Positions 23,520 through 33,490 of a DNA stretch of 64,000 nt are shown in pieces (position 1 is the first letter of the stretch; every line of letters starts with the position of its first letter). Origin of the DNA: Yponomeuta sedellus (Eukaryota > Arthropoda > Insecta > Lepidoptera > Yponomeutidae); the NCBI GenBank assembly GCA_934045075.1, contig OW203727.1, positions 22,209,311 through 22,273,310 on the forward strand, read 5' to 3'. The translations under genes were made by a program, and so were the position numbers. Below the pieces are notes generated by a model. It was not told the origin of the DNA. It ran no database searches and worked only from the letters and a program-made list of their open reading frames with translations.

Positions 23520-24386
23520 AATTGTAAAAATTTAAAAACCTATTTAAAGGCTAAAAATTTCACCCATGCCGGGATTCGAACCCGCAACCTCTGGCTATCC
23601 GTGCCAGTGCTCTACCAATTGAGCCAATGGGCGACTCACGGCATCAGTGAAATTTCGAACCTCTTTACACTATTCTCTGTATTACGTACAGGCAGCCACA
23701 TCTGACTTAAGCAAATTGCATTCCTTACAGCCCCGACCACCTACTTTGCAGTTAGGTTTAACATCGGAATGATATCACTGTACCCACATGATTACACTAT
23801 TTATATTTTTAATGCACTAACCCGTGCTAAGGAACTAATTTAAAAACCTATTTAGAGGCTAAAACTTTCACCCATGCCGGGATTCGAACCCGCAACCTCT
23901 GACTATCCGTGCCAGCGCTCTACCAATTGAGCCAATGGGTGACTCACGGCATCAGTGAAATTTCGAACCTCTTTACACTATTCTTTGTATTACGTACAGG
24001 CAGCGACATCTGACTTAAGCAAATTGCATTACTTACAGCCCCGACCACCTACTTTGCAGTTAGGTTTAACATCGGAACGATATCACTGTACCCACATGAT
24101 TACACTATTTATATTTTTAATGCACTAACCCGTGCTAAGGAACAAATTTAAAAACTATTTAGAGGCTAAAAATTTCACCCATGCCGGGATTCGAACCCGC
24201 AACCTCTGGCTATCCGTGCCAGCGCTCTACCAATTGAGCCAATGGGCGACTCACGGCATCAGTGAAATTTCGAACCTCTTTACACTATTCTCTTCACAGG
24301 TTTTAGCCTCTAAATAGGTTTTTAAATTTGTTCCTTAGCACGGGTTAGTGCATTAAAAATATAAATAGTGTAATTGTAAAAATTTA
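23520..24386 (-). repeat. SINE-A trimer with 15-bp target-site duplication
   Basis: Three minus-strand tRNA-like SINE-A units (landmark GACTCACGGCATCAGTG at about 23632, 23940 and 24249, period about 309), then a plus-oriented SINE 3' tail (24301-24371). The whole block is flanked by direct copies of AATTGTAAAAATTTA at 23520-23534 and 24372-24386. The B-box region GGATTCGAACCC is intact in all three. Confidence 0.88.
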
Positions 24387-24838
24387 ATAAACGAGCATAA
24401 ATCCGTATAGAAACAGTTGTAATTACGGAAACATTCACTAACAAATAAAAATGTATAGACTCAGATATTCAGACTCGTATTGAAATTGAAAAATGTGCGT
24501 GGCCCAAAAGGTTTGTTATCTCTGATATGTCAAAAAATTATAACTGTTAGAATTCTACGGAATTAAAAATCAGACTTTAGGTATATAAGTTATTAGAGAT
24601 AATAAAAAACAAACAAACTCGCAATATAGGCTCTGTTTAGTGTGAGATCCAACGGCCATATTTTAAGGAAAATACAATTTAGTAAAATTTTCTTTAACCG
24701 GTTATCAGAAAATTATAAATGCCAACGCTTTGAGTGACCTAGAAATTTATTGTATGTAGATTTCCGCGTACAAAATCGACCCGTCTTCGATTTACAAGTC
24801 AACTTGCCTTCTTTACAAGTAACTTACTTCTCTTTCAG

Positions 24839-24958
24839 CAAGCCCTGTCCCATCGGAAAGAGTCAGCAGCGCCGCTCACGGATGACAGAGGCGGCACGAT
24901 CCTCCATCACGCTCTCTCTTACCCGCTGGCTTTGGTGCTCCGGCTGCGAGTTTTACAG
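24839..24958 (+). CDS. Unrecognised four-helix membrane protein, internal exon A
   Basis: A 120-base exon (40 codons, phase 0 at both ends) between a strong acceptor (TACTTCTCTTTCAG) and a GTAACT donor. It encodes a hydrophilic segment ending in the start of a hydrophobic helix (YPLALVLRLRVLQ). The only frame open throughout is the one that splices in frame to exon B. There is no start codon, so earlier exons must exist; none is recognised. The other open frame (24750-24962) is a shadow. The composition is much more GC-rich than the surrounding intron. Confidence 0.7.
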
Positions 24959-25214
24959 GTAACTTTAGGCAATATTAAGAAACCTGACCTTGAAAATAAC
25001 AATGGTTTTCTATTATTATTTTGAAGTTCTGAGGAGGCTAAGTGACGAAAAAAATTGCAAATAATTTTTTTTTTGCTCAACCTTTTATTTTTTATCAGGG
25101 TTCATGAAAAAAAAAAAGGATTTTAGAGCTGTAATTAGGGTCAAATTGTAGGTAATTTAATTCAGTTTGTAAGTAATGTAGTAGTATATAAAAGACATTT
25201 TTCCAATAAAACTG

Positions 25215-25440
25215 AATCAACCCTTTGTACGTCCCCACCGCTGGGGCACGGGTCTCATCCTGGATCGCAGGAAGGTTAGGCGACTACTGGGGCTGACTCC
25301 GGGTTGGTGGAGGATTGTAAAACAATGGCTAGTCTTACTTTCAGAAGTTATCAAGCCGCCCATAAGGCCTCTGACGTCGAGTGCTATTACATGACAGCCG
25401 GCGCCAACGGCTTAACATGCCTTGCTGCGAAGCACATAGT
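25215..25440 (-). repeat. SINE-C body copy, truncated
   Basis: Shares GTCCCCACCGCTGGGGCACG, the GGAGGATTGTAAAACAATGG block and the TATCAAGCCGCCCATAAGG block with the 5S-derived SINE, but stops before the 5S-like head. Confidence 0.75.
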
Positions 25441-27344
25441 CGCGATTATTTACAGTGAATGAGCAGTAGGTACCTGTCCGCAGCGGGCACGCGTACTGAT
25501 TTGGTCCATACTCTACTTTTCGTTGTAAGTTTCGTTTCATACATGAATACCATACATTCATCATACGTGCTAACGGCGATTTAAATAGATTTATTATTAT
25601 TATTATTATTATTAATACGTTTATTGCACATAAGTAAAAAAATACAATGGCAATGTGGCGGACTTAATGCTATAAGCATTTTCTACCAGTCAACCACAGA
25701 TGGTGCAAAAAATTAACTTAGCTTTATAGATGGATAGAGTATTCTTTGTTGTACACAGAAATTTTAATAATTTTCCTTATTAAAAGTGGTTCGTATAGTC
25801 AAGTAAAACCCTAACTAACCTGACTAACTTTCAGAAATAAGCGGATCTTGATTCACCCTGTATTAGTCGGTCCCAAAAGAACGAAAGTTATTTTTCTTAT
25901 TTTATTTGACGTTTTGAAGTAGGAGGAATAAAATAAGTCATTACAAAACGAATTAATTTTTTTGGGACACCCTACAGTATATTTGTCTACGACGAAACGT
26001 ACCTACTATAGTTAATTTTAATAATTTTACTCTGAAATATTTTAGAAGCTCTATTTTATTGTACACAGTTTTACGTATTTAAAGAGTTCTTTAAAATTGA
26101 TTTTCAACCAAAGGAAGTAATTTATATATCTGATTGTCGCTTGTTCATTGTTTTAGCTTGTCACATTAGTTGTCAAGTATGTCCCGTTTGACTTTTTTCC
26201 GTATCCGTTTTTGATCTGGCTAGCGCTCTGATTTATTTATTTTTATTGTAAAATACCAAAAAATAACAAAATTTATCGATATTCCTTTTTTTCAAATAAC
26301 TTTGTTCAGTAACGAACAATATTTATACTTGTCCAATTTAGTAAATAATATTCAAATCTCAAAATTCTAATCCCAATTTTTGCGCAAATTCATGAACTAC
26401 GTTTATAAAATTATCAGTTTGTTACCTGAAATAGTTTCGCAAGTTATTTACGAGCATATGACAGTTTTCGACTAAAATGTCTACTGCACTTATAGTATCT
26501 TGTTAACTAAAATAGTCAAATAAGGATAGACGACAAGTATAAATAGACGTTAGATAACTGAAGATATTTTCACTGATATTCCTCTTCTGAGCCATAAAAC
26601 AATTTGAAGGTAGATTGAAAGAATTGTACCGAGTTTTGGGAAGTTTTGACGTAAAAGGAATAAAATAACAGAGTATGCATTGCAAAAAAAAACGAATCAA
26701 GTTTTTTTAAAATCTTCTGCATATAATTGAAGATATTTTGACCGAGATTTCTTCTTCCGAGTTAGAAGGCAATTCGGAGGTAGATCAAAGTATTTGACCG
26801 AGTTCCGGGGAAGCACTCAAATCCTGCGAAACCCAATTATTCCACTATACCACTTTGGAGCACTTCAAATTGGAGCGGGTTATCTGAACTATATAGGCCA
26901 CATTAATTCCTAAAGATACAGGGTGTAATTAATTATTAGATACCTTATTCGTCGCAAGTTAACAACTAACGGTAAAAATACTAGCTGACCCCGCAAACGG
27001 AGTTTTGCCATTTTAATAAAATTAGCCTTGGACCTATTCTCAGACCTATCAAATTAAAAAGTGTTTCTGAGGAGTTCGGTAGCAAACACTGTGACATTAC
27101 TATACTTCGTTTTTTTAGCATTTGAAATTTCTTAAACAAAGAAGCAGGGCTACTGCTTATTATAACGTAGGTATAACATCTGAAACATAGATAGAAAGCT
27201 GTATTTACTTGGCTCAACAGTGAACTAAGTAGTTATGTATATAAAAAAAAAAATTAGGCAGACGATTTTTAGGTTGACTGCTTCTTTGTTTACGAAATTT
27301 CTAATGCTAAAAAAAAATGAATTAAAGATAATACTATTTTTATT

Positions 27345-27440
27345 TTCAATGCACTAACCCGTGCTAAGGACAATTTTAAAAACCTATTTAGAGGCTAAAA
27401 TACCGGCATGGGTGGAATTTTTAGCCCCTAAATAAAAAAA
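27345..27440. repeat. Miniature foldback of SINE-A
   Basis: An inverted 3' tail (AATGCACTAACCCGTGCTAAGG, CCTATTTAGAGGCTAAAA) is joined directly to a forward GCATGGGTGGAATTTTTAGCC end, leaving almost nothing of the tRNA-like core. Confidence 0.7.
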
Positions 27441-27889
27441 ATCTAATAAGCAACTTTAGTTCTACACCTTAAGTATACCTAATCTCAGCTAATATAGCCC
27501 CTTAATAGGTTTTTACGAAGTATAGATGTTTATACATTAGACCCGGAAGGGAATTTTAAAAAAATCAGCCCAGTATCACAGATAACGGGTATTGTGCGTT
27601 CACATTAACTTGACGCGTGAGAGAATTGGTAACACTGAGATATTTACTGTTACCATGTTAAATAAGAAATCATTCCCATTACTTGGGGAAAATAAAAGGA
27701 TTGAGGGCTTGTTTAACCATCTTCCGATTAGGTCCAAAAGCTAATTCACATGTTATGTCCTTGTTACCAATTCTCTCACGCGAAAAGCCTGCAGTATAGA
27801 TGTTTATACATTAGACGATTTTCTTAAAACACTCCATAAATGCGATATAAAGGCTCTGTGATAAACTCTGTCCCTTGTAAAACTTTCGC

Positions 27890-28095
27890 AATTGCACCTA
27901 CGTAATGAGATTTATACAGCGTCCAGTGATACCTTCACTCACACTAGATGGGTGAAGGGACCACTCGGCTGCTGTAGTGCATTGGACATGGTTTTTAGAT
28001 GGTGCAGGCTTGCCCAGCAACTCTATCATTCTGAAAGCTTAGTCGGCCTGTCCCTTGTAAAGTCTCTAGAATATTCTTATCTTCCCACAAACTAA
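27890..28095 (-). repeat. SINE-B body fragment
   Basis: Contains ATACAGCGTCCAGTGATACC..ACACTAGATGGGTGAAGGG and GACATGGTTTTTAGATGGTG, as in the full SINE-B at 49800-50186. The tRNA-like head is missing. Confidence 0.7.
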
Positions 28096-28202
28096 ACGGT
28101 ATTACAGGGTATAAGACCTAAAATAGGTAAACCAGTAAAAGAAAATCGCGCAAAAATAACTGGGAACTATTTTTGCGCTACTTTTTATGAGATTTAAAAT
28201 CC

Positions 28203-28259
28203 GTCAAAAAAAAATTCGCGACGATCGACGGACTAATCGTCGCGAATTTTTTTCTGACG
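28203..28259. repeat. Strong AT-flanked hairpin
   Basis: Arms around 28203-28224 and 28236-28259 (AATTCGCGACGAT and ATCGTCGCGAATT cores, extended by A and T runs and CGTCA/TGACG) face each other across about 10 bases. Just upstream, GCGCAAAAATA and TATTTTTGCGC (28146-28179) form a second inverted pair. Confidence 0.85.
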
Positions 28260-28477
28260 AATTTTTAGCTTAATAATGCGTCAAAGTTGTTTAATAAGCA
28301 CATTTAATAGCTCATAGAGATCATAAAGAGCAAAACCTCCTAGTACAGGCAAATATTTACTTCAAAGGAAGTTTATGCAATGTTCTGTATGTGCACGTGT
28401 TGTTTGAATAAGGCAATATGATTATTGTTTAGTCAAGAATTTACATTCTGTTTATGAAATGTAAAATTACTCTGTTA

Positions 28478-28860
28478 TCCGCTTTCTTGTGAAGCGCTCG
28501 TGGCCTAGTCGAACCGAGTGATTGGAATCAGTCACTTGAGTTAAGCAGTCGCGGTCAGGTGCAGGATGGGTGACCGTAACTACCCATAGTGGCATTTTTC
28601 CGAGCGCTTCCGTGCTTCGCAACTCGCAAGGCACGTTAAGCCGTGGGTGCCGGCTGTCATGTAATGGCAATCGTTAAGCCATGTCAGAGGCCTTATGGGC
28701 AGTTTGATAACTTCTGACAGTAAGGTCCGCCACTGCCTTACAATCCTCCACCAACCCGGACTTGGCCCCCGTGGTGGAGTATGGCCTAACCTTCCTGCGA
28801 TGCAGGAAGAGACCCGTGCCCCAACAGTGGGGAAATACTAGAGTTGATATAGATATCGAT
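28478..28860 (+). repeat. SINE-C (5S-derived) copy
   Basis: Starts with GAAGCGCTCGTGGCCTAG. The 5S-like segment has lost part of its centre (AGTTAAGCAGTCGCGGTCAGG, then ATGGGTGACC), and the body runs to CCCCAACAGTGGGG. A frame reading into it on the minus strand (28674-29111) is a shadow. Confidence 0.82.
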
Positions 28861-28941
28861 CGATCCGCTTTCTTCAGGTCAAGTTGTAGTGGAGAAAAAA
28901 TCTGATGCGAATTTCGAGCATCATGATTGGGCAATTCACGA

Positions 28942-29263
28942 TCTGAGTGCTTAGTGCGAGTTTGACAGATCCAATCGAATAACTTTACTACCACGTTAAT
29001 CGAGCATTGAGTAGGGAGTATGAGTAAGTTAAACGTTCGAACTGGCAAAACGCTGTCACAGCATAACTCGCACTCGCGTTTATTCGTGTTTTGGCTGGAA
29101 AACGTGTTCACTTCTCAACGTAAACCATTATAACTAGCACTCAGCAATTTTAATTTCCATACTTGTCGCTAGGTGGCACTTCCTCGATGCCACAGAAATA
29201 TGAGTTTACGTCAACGCGATCGAATAGTTAAAAAACTCGCACTAAGCACTCAGCTCCTTCCAC
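28942..29263. mobile_element. MITE, family CTGAGTGCTTAGTGCGAG, copy 1
   Basis: Terminal inverted repeats CTGAGTGCTTAGTGCGAGTT and AACTCGCACTAAGCACTCAG bound about 315 bp with no coding capacity. A second copy with closely similar sequence is at 47021-47331. Partial repeats of the terminus (CTCGCACTCGCG, CTAGCACTCAGCA) recur inside. The transposase family is unknown. Confidence 0.8.
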
Positions 29264-29855
29264 TCCAGCGTCAGAGGAACCGCACCTTGAGATGCTGAGA
29301 TTAGTAAGTCTTCGTTACGGATTTCATCACCACTAAAGCATTTCATCACTAATTCTAAAGGCAAAGTTAGACGTGTTGAAATTGAGGCGTCATCATTTTG
29401 TATTATTAAATTTTAGTACCTTACAAAACCTCTATATTAGCGCTAGGATCCCGCAGTAGAGTCCCGCCGGTGTTGACTGGATTAGGTGTCTCGTATGAAT
29501 TATGTATCAACGATTTAGCTTCAAAGGCAGGGTTAATTGTAGCGTGTTATAATGAATTTGAATATAGATGACATGAACACAAATAGTACAATACACAATG
29601 TACTATTTAATATATTCAGGTATGAATACCATCATCATCATATCAACCCTGCTTTCATTAATTTAAGCTATCTGCCTTAATTACAAGCTTCATTGAAAGA
29701 GGCATAACCCCACACGAATAATTGTCATTTAGCATATTACTAGGAATGAAAAAATGCATTCATTCATTAAAATTTACACCTATTATACCTATATCTGGCC
29801 AAGGTTTCAGTATTATGCCACATACAATCAAAACAGTAAACTATACTAAATAATC

Positions 29856-30119
29856 GCACCCTCAAAACGAAAGAGGCCTAAGTCAAAAAATAGTGAAATT
29901 GAGTTACAATCATAGAGTCATAAAAAGGTATGCCGTGGACGGAAGATTCGCTATGCTCTTTTTTTACAATAAGTGCCTTTGTTTTACTATTCATCGGATA
30001 GAGCATACCTTTTTATGTATCTCTCTCTCTTTTTATGATTGTTAGGTACTCAATTTTTTGAGAATTTTTTGAGTACTTAAACTATTTTTTGACTTAGGCC
30101 TCTTTCGTTCTGAGGGTGC
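29856..30119. mobile_element. MITE with 39-bp terminal inverted repeats
   Basis: Ends GCACCCTCAAAACGAAAGAG and CTCTTTCGTTCTGAGGGTGC continue inward through GCCTAAGTCAAAAAATAGT, with one mismatch in about 39. Inner arms pair further (AAAAAGGTATGC and GCATACCTTTTTA). No target-site duplication is obvious. No ORF. Confidence 0.82.
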
Positions 30120-30192
30120 ATATACAATATTTTATCATAACTAATTACAAAAGGGTTGACAAATAAAAAAAAAATATAACAAAAACACATAC

Positions 30193-30193
30193 T

Positions 30194-30271
<78 letters not shown>

Positions 30272-30274
30272 GAC
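30193..30274. repeat. Compound (CA)n(TA)n(CA)n microsatellite
   Basis: A run of CA units, then about 25 TA units, then CA units again. Peptide frames across it are artefacts. Confidence 0.95.
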
Positions 30275-30740
30275 ACAATACAGACAAAATAAAAGAAAAT
30301 TTATATGTAAATCGTTAAGTAGATAACAAGACTTAAACACGAATTAACTTGCGAAGTTGAAAGACTCCTTTAACATTATTTATAACAAATAACAACAAAG
30401 CAACAAGGCCCAACATTGTTTTACATTACTAAATCGATCGAGATTACAAATTACCGAATAAAGTAAGTTAAACAAAATTAATGCTTTCCTTAGATCATTT
30501 ACATATTCTTTTGATCCCTCTCATTTTCCGTAAATATCTCTGAAACATAATATCAAGGGTTTTTGATTTTCTCACAATATTTTCCTTGACCTTCAGCAAA
30601 TGTAAGTGTTAGACTAATGTAATAATAGAACAATTATTATTGTACTCTTTCCCCCTCACTTGTCTGAATCACCACATCAAGGGTTGGCTTTTTTGACATA
30701 CACTTTTATTTTGTAAATTTTGTTTTTTCTGTATGATTTT

Positions 30741-30842
30741 CTCCACCAACCCGGACTTGACCCCCGTGGTGGAGTATGGCCTAATTTTCTTGCAACGTAG
30801 GAAGAGACCCGCGCCCCAGCAGTGTGGACATACAGGGTTGAA
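30741..30842 (+). repeat. SINE-C 3' fragment
   Basis: Matches only the distal end of the family (CCACCAACCCGGACTTG to GCAGTGTGGACATACAGGG). Confidence 0.75.
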
Positions 30843-30974
30843 ATCATATAATTTTTATGTGTATGTACTATAAAGTAATCTACCTAAATGCTACGATGAA
30901 TGTACTCATGTCCGTGACTTAAAAACAAATATTGGTACAGTCGGCAGCACAACAACATTTGCATACACAAAACG

Positions 30975-31105
30975 TCCGTGCTTCGCAAAGCACGTTATGC
31001 CGTTGGTGCCGGCTGTCACGTAATGGCAGTCGTTAAACCATGTTAGAGGCCTTATGGGCGGATTGATAACTTCTGACGTAAGGCCCGCCACTATCTTACA
31101 ATCCT
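30975..31105 (+). repeat. SINE-C copy, 5' part, split by a 5.3-kb insertion
   Basis: Runs from GTGCTTCGCAAAGCACGTTA to CCACTATCTTACAATCCT and is interrupted there; the remainder resumes at 36403. The last 18 bases (31088-31105) are duplicated at 36385-36402. Confidence 0.85.
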
Positions 31106-31390
31106 TTTTTTTGTTACCCAGGAGAAACCCCATTACGGGTACCACCGGCTCGGGGGAGCGCGGTGGTTATGTCGGACTCCCCGCCCTGAAAAGGGCGGTA
31201 TACCGACTAAAACTCCTGGGGTGTTCCTCCGCACCGCAAAGGACGGGGCCACGGGAACGCTTAAGCACACTACCGCGACCCCGTCTGCGGGCGCCCTTGC
31301 GGGCACTCCTTCGGCGGCGTCCCGGCCCCGCCCGCAGCGACAGGGCGAGGGAACGCCGCATCTCTTCGTTGGAGCACATAAGGGCCAAGT
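31106..31390 (-). mobile_element. 3' part of GC-rich retroelement X
   Basis: Starts on the plus strand with a T run (31105-31112), the poly-A tail of a minus-strand element. It has a GC-rich body (GGGAGTCCGACATAACCACC-type blocks on the minus strand). With 35613-36384 it forms the insertion flanked by the 18-bp duplication. The motif ATCTCTTCGTTGGAGC near 31360 recurs as ATCTCCTCGTTGGGGC near 35695. No protein domain recognised. Confidence 0.6.
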
Positions 31391-31476
31391 GTGATAGAAC
31401 TGATAGTGAGACAAAGAGCGAGTGAGCGGACGGACGCGTGTTCGGCGGTGTCGTATTTGATTTGTGACTAAAATCA

Positions 31477-32589
31477 ATGGGAACGAAGTGTGATGGCTGT
31501 GATACGGCGATCTATGATATACTTTTTATGGAGTGCTCGCAAGAAAATTGCAATAAGGTATACCATCTAAAGTGCCTTAACTTAACCATCGAGCAATTTG
31601 AAGAGCTTAGCGTGGAATACAAAGTTTCTTGGATATGTCCTGCATGTAAGCGTAATATGCCTAAAATGGGGAACGCTGAGACACCGGTAAGAGGTACAAT
31701 TATGAATAAGACATTTACGCCTAGTAGCTTTGTTAATATTCAGCCCCGAGGTTCCCGGAAGGTGGATGAAACATTGGAAGTCGATAATCAGGCTGTGGTA
31801 CTAAGAATCCTGCAGGAGCTTCGGCTTGAAATAAAGACTCAACAGGATGAACAAATAAAAAATTTTGAGAAACTTCAAGAGCAGCTGAATAGTATTCAAA
31901 TAGAAATGGGGGACATTCGAAAAAATATGAGTGTAATAGAACAAAATACGAAAAAACTGGACGTTATTGAAGACCTCATAAGAAATGAAGCCCGGAAAGA
32001 ATTAGTTAAAGAGTGCGTGCTAACGAAGGATAAATCAAATGAAGGAAAAAAAGCGCAGGTAACATTTGCAACAGTTGTAAAGCATAACAAGCCGGAGGTA
32101 GTAGCAAAAAGTTCGCCCACTGTTGTAAGGGAGGCCACGAAATCTGCGAAAGTATCAGAAACGTCGAGCGTGGGCGTGGATGATAACAAAATTGAAGAAA
32201 GCGAAATAAACCAAGAGGGAGAATGGAATACGGTTAAGAGAACGAAGAAAAAGTATCCTAGGGCAGAAGTAAAAAAAGGAGGAAATACCAATTTGGCAGA
32301 TATTCAAGGGACAGAGAAAAAAAAATTCCTTCATGTATGGCGAGTCAAAAAAGGTACCTCGGTGGAGTCTATGGAGTCGTTTATAAAAAAAATTTGCGGA
32401 GAAAATGTTGAAATAAAGGTAGACTGCATCAAACATAAAACAGAGAGGGACTATTCATCGTTTATTATATCAGTTCCAGAAAATAAATATGAACTACTTT
32501 GTGAGCCCGTAAACTGGCCTGTAAATATAGAATATTGCGAATGGGTGTGGTTTCGGAGCGATGCAACCAAAGCAAAAAGTCAAGCATGA
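31477..32589 (+). CDS. LINE ORF1, zinc-finger RNA-binding protein
   Basis: 370 codons. Residues 5-57 form a PHD-like C4HC3 finger (C5, C8, C20, C25, H30, C33, C54, C57). A coiled coil follows around residues 105-170 (QDEQIKNFEKLQEQLNSIQ), then a Lys-rich linker, and a folded C-terminal region around 285-365. PHD-bearing ORF1 proteins are known from CR1-type LINEs, where ORF1p packages the element RNA. ORF1 and ORF2 overlap by 29 nt in different frames, which suggests reinitiation or frameshift expression of ORF2. The frame is intact. Confidence 0.85.
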   Translation: MGTKCDGCDTAIYDILFMECSQENCNKVYHLKCLNLTIEQFEELSVEYKVSWICPACKRNMPKMGNAETPVRGTIMNKTFTPSSFVNIQPRGSRKVDETLEVDNQAVVLRILQELRLEIKTQQDEQIKNFEKLQEQLNSIQIEMGDIRKNMSVIEQNTKKLDVIEDLIRNEARKELVKECVLTKDKSNEGKKAQVTFATVVKHNKPEVVAKSSPTVVREATKSAKVSETSSVGVDDNKIEESEINQEGEWNTVKRTKKKYPRAEVKKGGNTNLADIQGTEKKKFLHVWRVKKGTSVESMESFIKKICGENVEIKVDCIKHKTERDYSSFIISVPENKYELLCEPVNWPVNIEYCEWVWFRSDATKAKSQA

Positions 32590-33490
32590 ATACACATTAT
32601 ATTACCAAAATGTTAGAGGATTACGAACAAAACTAGAAGGCTTAAACGCAGAGTTTCTTTCTTCGTCGGCAGATTTCTTTGCGTTTACGGAAACCGGCTG
32701 TACAGAATCCATTCAGGACGCAGAAATTGTTCCGCAAGGATTTACAATCCTCCGCTGCGATAGAGCGGACGGCCGCAAGCAAGGTGGAGTTTGTCTCGTG
32801 GCCACACCTCGATTTGAGATTCGCACAGTCGCAGCGCCGCCGGGTAGTGTAAATGTAGATGAACATGTTTTTGAGCTAGCGGCTGGTACGGTGTACTTGC
32901 AAAAGAGACTGCTGTTTTTAATGTGTTGTGTTTATATCCCACCAAATAGTAAGGAAACTGAGTATGTGTTAATGTTTAAATTAATTGAACAATATTGTGA
33001 TAAATATAGCAAAATAGTAATTGTGGGCGATTTTAACCTCTATTCGAGTACGTTGGAAGTACGTAATTATTATGAGTATTTTCTATCATACTGTGGATTC
33101 ACTCAGAGCAACATGATCGGTAATTGCAACGATCGTCAACTTGATTTAGTTTTATGCAAGTTTAGCGGGGAGGTTTCGGGTGTGTGCGTGCGCGCGGCAG
33201 AGGTGCCACTATTGCCGGTAGACGCGTATCATCCGCCGCTGGAGGTATCTTTATCGATGTATGGCCGCGCTCGGGTTCACCGCCGCACTGATGATAGTGT
33301 CGCCGCCGCCGCCGCAAACAATTGGAATTTTTCTAAAGCGGATTTCTTTTCTTTATATGCGGCGATAGCGGAAGTGGACTGGGCGCCTCTTTATGATTTG
33401 GATAACGTAGACAGTTGCCTAGATTTCTTCTATAGTAAATTGAGTAATATTTTCGATGATTGTGTTCCAAAAAAAAGCGAGTATGTATAA
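32561..33490 (+). pseudogene. LINE ORF2, endonuclease domain (5' half)
   Basis: 309 codons with the APE-type endonuclease signature in order: YYQNVRGL, FAFTETG, GGVCLV, YIPPNSK, VVGDFNL, RQLDLVL and HPPLEV. This enzyme nicks target DNA to prime reverse transcription. The frame ends after an A8 run (about 33470-33477), while the RT continues in another frame from the same place. A single-base homopolymer indel therefore separates the halves of what should be one protein. Confidence 0.85.

Larger units (their letters stand above)
20600..24838. other. Region between DNAI3 and the membrane-protein exons
   Basis: No gene I can support. It includes LINE 3' ends (21085-21330), a SINE-A trimer (23520-24386) and a small MEPQPGPSREAASS-type open frame at 23255-23509, described separately. 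The upstream exons of the plus-strand membrane protein may lie here, but none is recognisable. Confidence 0.5.

Noticed and set aside
24132..24317. 61-codon frame containing HAGIRTRNLW
   Set aside because: A translation of the SINE-A B-box region; this peptide pattern arises from tRNA-type SINEs in general.
31054..31477. Overlapping frames upstream of LINE ORF1
   Set aside because: They run across the SINE-C, element X and LINE leader boundaries, so they cannot be a single gene.
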